A DNA stretch of 56,326 bases, from contig QJNS01000367.1 of the NCBI GenBank assembly GCA_004154925.1, positions 1 to 56,326 of the forward strand, written 5' to 3'. The DNA comes from Monosporascus cannonballus (taxonomy: Eukaryota > Ascomycota > Sordariomycetes > Xylariales). Positions 11,407-20,624 of this stretch are shown here, one piece after another. Numbering within the stretch: the stretch's first letter is position 1; the number at the start of each line of letters is the position of its first letter. The notes under the pieces are model-generated. The model saw only the letters and a program-made list of their open reading frames with translations, was not told the DNA's origin and did not search any database. The translations under genes were made by a program, and so were the position numbers.

Positions 11407-13650
11407 TCATCGTATACGCACTGGCTGTTCCTTCTCGTGGTGAATATACTCATCTATGCAAACCCCTATAATCCTGTAATTGTCGATGACATGGTTTCTG
11501 CATATGAGCAAGTTCCCGGAGCCTCCGGTTTGCACGTAGCCATAGTTTCTCATTCCGTCCGTAATGCCGTGCCTGAAATCTTCTCTTACAAGAGCCCTGC
11601 CACTGGGCCACGGTAGTTTGGGAAGTACCATCTTGTCGACTTTGGTGCTCCTGCAGCTGGAGGCATAAGACTTGTGGGCGTTGACGTCGCCGGCGAATGC
11701 TACCAGGTGGAAGGTCTTGCCTACGTCCCCGACCTGCACCAATCCGACTCCGTCTTTCAGAATTATTCGATCATCATCGTCTACGGTTGCGTAGGCGTCG
11801 CCGAGGAAACTATCCTGCACCGCGGATATGGCTTCGAATATGAGCGGGAATGGAGCGACTATCGTGCACCCGCAATTGATGCGGACTTCGCAGGAAATTC
11901 TTGCCGTACTTTCGTTCGCCAACCGGGATCCACAGCGGGCTATGTCTATGTCTACCATCCTGTAGTTCATTGACATGTTGTGGGTCCTAAGGTACCACTG
12001 GTTTGGGTTTTCCCACATGCTGCCGCTCACGCATCTGTCGATCCAAGAAGTCGGCTTCGCGATGGGGTCGCTGACGGTCCAATATGGCTGGAACTTGTTA
12101 AGCAGCCTCCTCCTATACTCAACAACGTCGTAGCCAGGGTCCATAATGGCTCCCAAGATCGTCGCACATTGCACCAATATCCTGCCTGTCTCGTCCTTGA
12201 TCACATTCCTGGGTTGATCGTAGGTGGGTATCTGCTCGCTACTGAACATGCCGGTCTTGACTGACTTCCCGCAGTTGCAGCCCTTGAAGTAGAACGGAAA
12301 ACCTTTCTCCTGCTGGCTGAGCCGGATCTTCATGTACTTTCGCGGGACTCCTTTGATCTTAGTCTCGGCCGTGGCCTTCGCATGGCCTTTTGACTTCAGC
12401 CTTCCTAGGTTGACAACCCCGGCGAAGCAATCGGTGGTCATAACCCCGCTGTAGTTTTCTACCACTGGTATCCAACCCCACTCTCCCCTCTCTCGGCTGC
12501 TTATTGCGAGCTTAGTCCACGCTCTCCCCGTCTTGTTGGATAGCTGCTTGAAGAAGTTGAACGAGATTCTGTCCAGATCGTCTCCGGATAAGTCCCTCTT
12601 CACCTCCTCCGGCGAGAACAGACCGCTGAAGATGCCTAGGAGCCCCCTGAATATGTCCGCCTTTTCTCTGCACTGCCGCGGCGTAAGGGAAACGGCCGAG
12701 AATATGTTGCTTATCCCTTTGTAGTTCTCGCGCCACCACCACGGACCTCCACCCACGATGTCGGTTCTTGCTCCACCAATCCCTCTAACCTGCAGCCGCA
12801 AGCTATCGAGGACCTCCTTATCCTCCGCTATTATCCTCAGAATCGCGTTGACCGATGCGGTATTCACGACTCTGCAGCCATCTATCCAATCGAATAGCTT
12901 GTAGGCCTTGTCCTGGGAGTCCCTGGCTAGGTCCATCCAGGTATCGAGCTCCCCTATGCGATCTATGCGCTCGGGATTTATTGCCCATAAGGTTATATTT
13001 TTTCCGAGGATCATTTCCTGGAATGTCCACACCCTGGTGAAGTACTGGTTGTCGAACAGCGACTTGACGTGGTAGATGGACGTCGCGTAGCAGTTAAGCA
13101 CGCCCATGTCGACGCCGGCGGACCTCACAACCGTCTTCGGCACGCGGAAAGCCCAGTCATCGCTGTCCCGCCATTTGAACAGGCGGTTGGTCAAGTTCTC
13201 AGTCAGCCTAGCCTCAGAGGCGAGCGCCGCCCCGTCCATGTGGCTAAGTATGTGGTCGATGAACTTCAGGTCGTCCACGATATCCTGCGGGTTCCACACC
13301 TGCGGTATATCGAGGAGGATGTGGCACATACGAGCGCCCTTGTAATACTCGAACATCTTGGCTATCTCAACGGCCTTCTCATCCTCGTCTTCCTGGTTTA
13401 AGCATACGCAATCACACCACAGATACTTCGTGCCGGAGCTGATCATCAGCCTCTTTATGTCCTTTAGCTTCTTTGGGTGTATGGGCACGTTCCAGGTTAC
13501 TCCAGGTATTCCGGGCATGTATGGGTCAACCAGGTCGCCCCAGGTGTAGGAGATAATGTCGAAGTACTCCACCCCGTCAGGGCGAGGATCGAAAACGAAG
13601 AATTCTCCATCGACATAGCCGAGGAGCCTTGAAGGGAGGACGGTCGCCAT
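11407..13650 (-). CDS. HET (heterokaryon incompatibility) domain protein
   Basis: Single exon, 747 residues. HET domains (PF06985 family) trigger a cell-death response when genetically different hyphae fuse. All three classical HET blocks are visible in the first 215 residues: YFDIISYTWGD at 29-39, YLWCDCVCLNQ at 76-86 and FTRVWTFQEM at 204-213. The remaining 530 residues resemble the long C-terminal region of a widespread type of fungal HET protein. It has no WD40, ankyrin or NACHT module and no stop or frameshift. The start at 13650 has a strong context (CCGCCATGG) and places the first HET block close to the N-terminus, as usual for the family. The gene is divergent from the NLR-like gene, with 2.4 kb between their starts. 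Antisense open frames across it are shadows. The family call is very secure; the allorecognition role is inferred. Confidence 0.95.
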   Translation of the reverse strand: MATVLPSRLLGYVDGEFFVFDPRPDGVEYFDIISYTWGDLVDPYMPGIPGVTWNVPIHPKKLKDIKRLMISSGTKYLWCDCVCLNQEDEDEKAVEIAKMFEYYKGARMCHILLDIPQVWNPQDIVDDLKFIDHILSHMDGAALASEARLTENLTNRLFKWRDSDDWAFRVPKTVVRSAGVDMGVLNCYATSIYHVKSLFDNQYFTRVWTFQEMILGKNITLWAINPERIDRIGELDTWMDLARDSQDKAYKLFDWIDGCRVVNTASVNAILRIIAEDKEVLDSLRLQVRGIGGARTDIVGGGPWWWRENYKGISNIFSAVSLTPRQCREKADIFRGLLGIFSGLFSPEEVKRDLSGDDLDRISFNFFKQLSNKTGRAWTKLAISSRERGEWGWIPVVENYSGVMTTDCFAGVVNLGRLKSKGHAKATAETKIKGVPRKYMKIRLSQQEKGFPFYFKGCNCGKSVKTGMFSSEQIPTYDQPRNVIKDETGRILVQCATILGAIMDPGYDVVEYRRRLLNKFQPYWTVSDPIAKPTSWIDRCVSGSMWENPNQWYLRTHNMSMNYRMVDIDIARCGSRLANESTARISCEVRINCGCTIVAPFPLIFEAISAVQDSFLGDAYATVDDDDRIILKDGVGLVQVGDVGKTFHLVAFAGDVNAHKSYASSCRSTKVDKMVLPKLPWPSGRALVREDFRHGITDGMRNYGYVQTGGSGNLLICRNHVIDNYRIIGVCIDEYIHHEKEQPVRIR

Positions 13651-13866
13651 GGCGGAGATTGTATCGTCACTGGGGTTAATATCACAAGTTCACCAACAGG
13701 CAAAAAGGGAAATTTTATGAGAAAAGCTAAAGAAATACTCTCGTAGCAAGCGCTTTCACCAGACTTTGCTACTTCTCACTTTCGGGGGTGTTGAATCTAG
13801 GACTCAGCAACTGAACAGCAGTCGAGCTTTGATTTAGTTATATTTGCCACTGGTGGAAATTACTCT

Positions 13867-13904
13867 CAGCCGCACCTGGGACTATTTATTTCTAGGTGCG
13901 GCTG
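13867..13904. repeat. Perfect hairpin upstream of the HET gene
   Basis: CAGCCGCACCT at 13867-13877 is the exact reverse complement of AGGTGCGGCTG at 13894-13904, with a 16-base AT-rich loop. It lies 217 bp upstream of the HET start codon. Weaker inverted 10-mers flank it: TTGCCACTGG at 13844-13853 and CCAGTGGCAA at 14122-14131, roughly 290 bp apart. This could be a small MITE or a regulatory structure; no target duplication is convincing. Confidence 0.5.
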
Positions 13905-14588
13905 CATTTACTAGCATTTGGGAAGGTCGCGGTAGTTTCCATAGCTTGGAAGGACCTTTTAAGGGTCAACGTGATAATATATCTTTTTTAGTTCCAAATG
14001 CTTCAGTAGTGTTGTCAAGGGCTCATAGGGGGTGGACTGATGGCGCCGGCGCCCTCTCTATGGATAATCGCCGGTTTGCGCCTCTGGTTGGCCTCAAGTA
14101 TATTTGCATAGTCCCTCGATCCCAGTGGCAAGTGCCAAGAATATAGCTGGCATGAATATTGCCGCGCCACTAGAACGCGGCAACGCCACAACCACCACTC
14201 TCACCAATAAGACCGGATGCGGCTGAGGATTAGAAGCTGGTGAGATGTGATGAGACATGGAAAAGTCGTGAGGAGCTCTACTAGTGGTTGGTAGTGAGGT
14301 CCATGGATGGAGTTTTCCATAGCGGCCACGAAGAGGGATACTGACCCGGACAGGAGTTTGCCGAGAGTATCGTTCGTGGGCCAGTAGCCCCCAACCAGCC
14401 AGAGCTGCCTACAAGCGCGCGGATCGCATGCACTGATGTATGTTTCAGTTTAACCTCGGACCCCACATAATGAATGACCCCAACTGTGAGGGGCTACATA
14501 CGCATTGCCTCAGCTAGTTCGGGCCTCCCTGGCTCGTTGTCGAAGCCCTCGTCACCTAATGAGCTTGCGAAAGGAGTGAGAGGGTTAT

Positions 14589-14668
14589 TGTGCCAAAAAT
14601 CCTATTTCCTTAGCACCGATTTCCGCATTTGGATCTTGACATGTCCCAAATAGGAAGGTTTTGGCACA
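14589..14668. repeat. Imperfect foldback with a repeated CCAAATAGGAA motif
   Basis: TGTGCCAAAA (14589-14598) pairs with TTTTGGCACA (14659-14668), and TCCTATTT (14600-14607) pairs with AAATAGGA (14648-14655), leaving a roughly 40-base loop. A third copy of the CCAAATAGGAA core lies outside at about 14698-14709. The layout resembles a MITE remnant or a cluster of protein-binding sites, but nothing decides between them. Confidence 0.45.
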
Positions 14669-16043
14669 CCTGCCGTAACATTACCACTACCTGTACGCCC
14701 CAAATAGGAAATATAGGAAAGTAAAGGTAAGCGTACTATGCGGCCCGTGCGTATGGTTACCAAAAGCCCCAATGGCCTGAGCCCTGGAAGCCGTCGACCT
14801 GGCTAATACTAATAGTTATTGTGTTGCGACGCCTTCGCCAGCCGAGGCGCACGACGCGCGCGATCCAATGCGCCAACACTTGGGAGCAAGCGGGGTGCGC
14901 CGAGGCCGCGAGCAACCTCTCGTCATGCTAGAGACGACAAGCGTTAGGTAAGTTGCTTATGTTATCTATACAAATCTGTTAAAATTCATAGTCATTTTCC
15001 CGCCATGCTGGTAATTAACGACATCAGGAGCATCCGTCCAACGGAATCCTAAATTTTGAAAATCCTCATTAGCCAGCGATCATATTGGACCTAATATTCT
15101 ACACCATCATAGTATCAATGACAGACTGTTAACATTCAACTATTATAGCAGACAGCCTTTTCCCTAGGGGGGGTCACCCGGTAAAGTAACAAAAGATGCC
15201 AAGGAAGATTTTCGAGGGAAGGTTAGGGGGGGTTCTGGGCTTGCTGAGATAAGACCAGACCATACCCCGACCGTGGAAGACTGCTACGGGATCACAAGAC
15301 TCTTCGTTACGTAATCAGGAAAAACGCCTGGAATCTCCATGCAGGTCCTTTCTTTCTGCTCCTTGCGCTAAGTCTTGTATCTAGAACCGACCACATCTTG
15401 TCATCAGAACCAGGAGTTTATCTCTGGCCATTATCTTTAGCTCTGATCTATACGTGAGACCCTTACAGCGACTAGACCTGTTGGAATTTACAAGCAAAGG
15501 GGTTACTGAAAATAGCTAGGGCAGGATTGTTAGGCGCTCACACCCAAATTTGTCTTGTGCATGTTCTTAAGGTTAGAATTGAATACTTATCTTAAAAGAA
15601 AAATTCCAGGCATGGTAAATAGAGTAATCTGGGTGCGCGTAAGCGACGAATATAATATCGCCACGTTCGCTGCAATCCGTGTGCCACATGTTAGGTTCCG
15701 GCAACTGCCACATGTTTGGCACGGCCGCCCACACATATTGGACAGGAACAGCCTAACCAGTACTTGTCAACTGTTTCTAATGCGGAGCATATGCCAAAGG
15801 CGGTGGCTGCTTGATTATGAGGCACAAATTTCCTAACATGACTTGTGCCGCGACACCATCATACCAACAACTCTCACGGCGATGCCATCTTCAGCGCTGT
15901 TTGTATAACCGCCGAACTTCGGGAATTTCGAGAAACCAGTCAGCACGGATAAGGCTCCTATCTTGTGCACTCTAACGTAGTTTACAGCCGCTTCTGAATA
16001 ATTCCTCCGCCGCTTCTCCCTCTCCTCGTTTTCTGGGCCAGTA

Positions 16044-19000
16044 ATGGAGGGTATTGGAGTTGCAGCAAGCATTATTGCTATTATCGAGTTCTCCGCAAAG
16101 ATCGCCTCGTTGTGCGTCCAATATTCATCTGCCGTTAAAGACGCCAACAACGACATCGCGCGTCTACAAAAGGAGGTCAGGAGCTTAAACGATGTACTTC
16201 GAGAAGTTGAGCGGCTACTCGACAGTCCAGACAGTGCGAAGCTCTCGGCCTCCCAGAAGTTGCATGACGCGCTTAATCAATGCTCCTCGACATTTGCAAA
16301 ATTGAAGAAGAGACTGGATCCGGGGAAGACACGCAAGTTTCTAAGCTATACTGGAATTCGCAAATTAAAGTGGCCCTTTAAAAGCAAGGAGGTAGAAAAG
16401 GACCTCGAGAACCTTGAACGGTGCAAGCAGACACTCTGTCTAGCTCTTCAAGTCGACCAAACGTAAGTCATATATCGTATGCTCTTGCTCTAGCCTAAGA
16501 TAGCTGACGGTATGGTCGCCATAGTGCGCTCATTCGCGACATCCACCAGAAGATTGACCTAGCCAAGCTCCCCTTCGCCGAAGGTGCATCCTTCGACTCA
16601 CACTCTGATGAGCACGACACGAGATGTCATCCTGGCACTAGGACTGACCTGCTTCGCCAAATCACGGAATGGGCTCGGGACCCACAAGGCAAATGTATAT
16701 TTTGGCTAAACGGCATGGCTGGTACGGGAAAGTCAACCGTCTCTCGGACTGTGGCCCAGTCCTTCGCCAGTAAAGACCAGCTGGGGGCCAGTTTCTTCTT
16801 CAAGAGAGGGGAGGGCGATCGCGGTAATGCTGCCAGATTTTTTACGACAATCACCGCTCAACTAGTGCTCAAGTTGCCTGGGTTGATACCATACGTCAGA
16901 GCGGCGATTGAAGCTGATCCTACTATTTCCGGAAAAGAGTTGGAAGAGCAATTTGAGAAGCTTATTTTCCAGCCCTTTTCCGAGATGGAGCATGATCGCC
17001 CACAGACTTTGAAACGGGTCATAGTGATTGACGCTTTAGACGAATGCGAGCGGGAAGAAGACATAGGAACCATCCTCCGTCTATTGTCGCGAAGCAGGCA
17101 TATAGGTCTACAGATATTTGTAACCAGCAAACCAGAGCTACCAATTCGCCTTGGCTTTAGGGATATATCAGGAGGCACGTATCAGGAGCTGGTTCTCCAC
17201 GAAATACCCCAGTCCATAATCGAACACGACATATCCGCTTTCCTAAGATACGAACTTGCAAAGATCCGAGATAGGCCCTCGCTCCCCCCGGATTGGCCCG
17301 GTGAAACAAAAATCCAAGCTCTAGTCAGGATGGCGACCCCTCTATTCATTTTCGCGGCGACTGTGTGCCGTTTCATCGGAGATCGAAGATGGAATCCGGA
17401 CGAACGATTAGCTACTGTGCTAAAGTATCAAGCCGCTACAGAGATGTCTAAGCTAGACAGAACGTACCTTCCCATTCTGGACCAGTTATTTATCGATCTC
17501 ACTGATTCAGAGAGAGAGAAGCTCGCCCAAGAATTCCGAGAAATTATTGGCTCGATTGTCGTCCTTGCCGACCCGCTGTCTAGCGGTTCTCTCGCAAGCC
17601 TCCTTGGCATTCCAAAAGAGGTTGTGGATCGCAACTTGGACCCGCTGCATTCTGTTCTCAGTGTTCCTAGTAGCCAAGATTCTCCAGTACGATTACTCCA
17701 TCATTCGTTCCGGGACTTCCTCCTTGATGCCAAAAAGCGTGATAAGAGCCCATTCTGGGTAGACGAGAGGGAGACACATAGAATGATAGCGACCAAATGC
17801 CTCGAACTGATGTCTAGACCCGAGTGCCCTAGACTTCCCGTACAAGGCACCGACCCCTCTGGGAATTACACATTCTTGGGTTATGCTTCAAGATTCCTGC
17901 TTCACCATTTTAACAGGTCCAGGCCCATTTCATCAGCTATGATAAATAAAGTACATCGTTTTATCCGGTCCCCAGGATGCATTTCTTGGATTGAGAGCCT
18001 TGGAACGATATTGGTCGAAGACGGATCAAATGGCGTGCAGCTGCAAGAGTTTGCGGAGTTCGTGTCTTGGCTAGATCAAGAGGGACACGCAGAGGCCCTC
18101 TGCCGCAAATTCCTTCTGTGTATGGCCCACGAACTTGAAAACCGCAAGGGAGAGTACGGCGACAGCGATTGGCGTGCTGTACAGTGCCAAATGATGATGG
18201 ATCTTGTTGGAGATATGTTGAACCTGAGTCGTCAATCTGAGGCTGACCGGGTTACTCTCTGCGTGGTGTCAAATGAGGCACCATCAGCGGTTTCTCGCAT
18301 AACGGAAATTCTCGAGGAGAGTAATGCGCTTCCAATGCACAGACAGGTTGAACTGCTTCTCAGACTAGCGCATCAGCTTCGGAGAGTTAGACAGCTGACG
18401 GATCCTCTCGAGCTTTTGTTCAACCTCATCCTACAAAAGTCATCAACTATTCCTGTGTACGCGCTCATTGCCATCGGAGAGTTTTGTCATGGGCTGGACA
18501 AATATGACAGAGCTCTGAAATTTTTCCATGCAGCGTTGGTCAAGGTGGAAAACCGCGAGGTACCTGTCAAGTACCTAATCCTGAATAGTATTGGCAGAGT
18601 ACATTGCTATCTAGGGCACTATCAGGATGCAGAGGGGATGTTCCGCCAGGCGGCTAAAGGAATAGAGAAGACGCTTGGACTCGAACATAAGAACACCCTG
18701 GAGAGCATTAACCATCTTGGAGACGCTCTATACTGGCAGGAGAAGTACGTGGAGGCAGAAGAGGCGTATCGCCGGGCGGCTAAAGGAAGAGAGAAGACGC
18801 TTGGACTCGAACATAAGAACACCTTGGAAAGCATTAATTATCTTGGAGATGCTCTATACTGGCAGGAGAAGTACGCGGAGGCAGAAGAGGCGTATCGCCG
18901 GGCGGCTAAAGGAAGAGAGAAAACGCTTGGACTTCAGCATGAGGGCACATTGGAAAGTATTAATAACCTTGAAAACACTTTATTCTGGCAGGATGAAGGT

Positions 19001-19045
19001 ACGGAGGCCGAAGATGTGGAGGCCGAAGATGCGGAGGCCGAATAG
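16044..19045 (+). CDS. NLR-like STAND protein: Helo-like/STAND N-terminal region, NACHT NTPase, TPR repeats
   Basis: Exons are 16044-16462 and 16525-19045, 979 residues in all. The 62-bp intron has donor GTAAGT, branch GCTGAC and acceptor ATAG, and the phase fits. Residues 1 to about 135 resemble the Helo-like/fungal STAND N-terminal domain (start MEGIGVAASIIAIIEFSAKI), a region linked in relatives to membrane-targeting cell-death activity. The NACHT domain has Walker A GMAGTGKST at 203-211, Walker B VIVIDALDEC at about 305-314 and a sensor-like FVTSKPE near 338-344. HHSFRDFLLD at about 532-541 is a signature of fungal NACHT proteins. TPR units occupy roughly 790-979, and the last ones are almost identical to one another. 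Family members act as intracellular receptors that oligomerise after ligand binding by the repeats. The C-terminal unit is cut short and ends in an acidic EAED repeat before TAG. Its start codon faces the HET gene's start. Confidence 0.93.
18695..19045 (+). repeat. Near-identical 126-bp TPR-coding repeats
   Basis: Unit A (18695-18820) and unit B (18821-18946) encode 42-residue TPRs starting TLESIN..LGDALYWQEKY and differ at only about a dozen bases. A third unit starts at 18947, diverges after about 12 codons and runs into a 15-bp repeat encoding EAED-type residues (about 19004-19042). An earlier, more diverged unit precedes them. Such high internal identity is known from fungal NLR repeat domains that gain and lose units quickly. 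Confidence 0.9.
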
Positions 19046-19094
19046 GCGTATCGCCAGGTGGTTAAAGGAAGAGAAAAGACGCTTAGGGTTTAAT
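19046..19094 (+). pseudogene. Decayed TPR repeat remnant beyond the NLR stop codon
   Basis: Right after the TAG at 19043-19045, the sequence still reads as the second half of a TPR unit in the same frame (AYRQVVKGREKTL-like) until TAA at 19092-19094. Compared with the intact units it carries several C-to-T and G-to-A changes, for example CGGGCGGCT reading as CAGGTGGTT. In the intact repeats the stop position is a GAG codon, so the array was once longer. Confidence 0.7.
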
Positions 19095-19234
19095 ATGTAG
19101 CTACGCTTAATAGCGTTTACTGGTTGTTATGGTACGCATCTTATGTATTTACGAGAGGACCTTGGAAGGAACCTAGTTCGTATGCTGGAGGTAAGGCCAG
19201 CTCTAGTCTATGGGGCTACTTTTAGCCCATTTCA

Positions 19235-20157
19235 ACAAATAATTAATACAAAAATTCACATATTATTAAAGAATCATTTAATAACTATTTCATAATAATT
19301 TTTCAATTTTAATATATATTTTTATATATATGTATAATTTTTAAATTAATTTTATTTATATAATTCTTAACTTTATTTATTTTAATTTTTGCATGTTATA
19401 TTTTAATATTAAAATTATAAATAAACTTTTGTAATAATTATTTTTATAAATTAAAACGGAAATTTATAATTTTATTTCAAAATTTGTATTTATGATAACT
19501 AATTACTAAATTTGAAATATAAAATTCTATATAAATAAAAGTTTAATAAAACTTTAAGCGATATATTATTAATATAAATAAATATAATTAAATATTTTTA
19601 TTCTTTTATTATATTATATCGTTCAAGATTTAAAAAATATTATGTAATAAGGTCTAAATTAAAATTTATATTCTATTTAATTTAATAATAATATATTTTT
19701 ATTAAGCGTTTATGCTTAAATTTGTATTAAAATATTTAATTTAAATATTAAAATAAATTAAAGTTAAATTTATTATATATATTGTATTATTTAATAAATA
19801 TAATAAAACTTAAATTTTATTAAATTTTTTAATTAATTTTTATCTTAATATAATTAAATTTATTTTTAATAAATTTATTTTATTAAAAAATATATATTAA
19901 TATTAATTTATTATTAACATAATATTATATTAAATAAAAACATTAAATATAACATTTTGTGATAATAATCATTTTAAAATAGTTTAAATATATTTATATA
20001 ATTTAAAATATTTAATAAAATATATTTAAAATTAAATATTATATAAAATATAATAATAATTATTTATATTAATTATGAAAATAATAAATTAATATATAAA
20101 TATAAAATATAAATATAATAATTTTTATATAAATAATATAATATAATAAGATTTAAC
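19235..20157. other. AT-rich spacer left of element 1
   Basis: Base composition changes abruptly at about 19,230, roughly 190 bp after the NLR stop. The following 0.9 kb is almost entirely A and T, with only scattered G and C. I see no ORF, LTR or transposase relic in it; it is probably fully decayed repeat DNA. Confidence 0.7.
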
Positions 20158-20162
20158 ATATT

Positions 20163-20564
20163 TGTTACAACCCAAACCAGCTGGGCCTGCGAAAACGGTC
20201 CAGTTAAGATCACAAGTTACGCTAGTTCAGGGTTACGTGATTAGTGTTCAGCGGGTCTTAACTGAGTACGACTAAATACGACTGAATACGACTAAGTAAC
20301 ATTAAGCAACCGCTTAGCAAGGCTTTGTTGAATAAAGGTAAGCAGTAATAAAGGAATCAGGATATATACGTTTATTATTTCTATAATTTATATAATTTTA
20401 ATTTATAATATTTATTAATATTAATCGTTTGTAATAAAATATTCCCAGTATTAAAAAACGTAATACGTTATTATATTTATTACTTAGATTTCTACGATAT
20501 TTCTGCTAATATAAACCCGTCGGCTTAAGGTTTAATAATTGGTTAAACCTTATAGTTCGTTATA
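20163..20564 (+). repeat. 5' LTR of element 1
   Basis: 402 bp, the same length as the 3' partner. It differs from it mostly by transitions. It contains five tandem decamers (20261-20310; consensus close to ACTAAGCACG) and a TATA-like stretch about 20360. Confidence 0.9.
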
Positions 20565-20624
20565 CGTTATAAGTTTTTATTTAATAATACCGTTAAACTT
20601 TGAGCAATATTTAATATTGTTAAA

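Larger units (their letters stand above)
13651..16043. other. Intergenic region between the divergent HET and NLR genes
   Basis: This 2.4-kb region should contain both promoters. It holds a perfect 11-bp-arm hairpin at 13867-13904, an imperfect foldback at 14589-14668 and a CT-rich tract just upstream of the NLR start (about 16005-16030), of the kind often found at fungal core promoters. Open frames at 13844-14146 plus and 15555-15836 plus are not recognised. RIP-type decay is not evident. Confidence 0.6.

Noticed and set aside
11674..13549. Several plus-strand open frames across the HET gene
   Set aside because: Antisense shadows of a long, well-supported coding frame.
18675..19100. Plus-strand frame of 141 codons overlapping the TPR repeats
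   Set aside because: A shifted-frame reading of the repeat array; its apparent periodicity comes from the 126-bp repeats.
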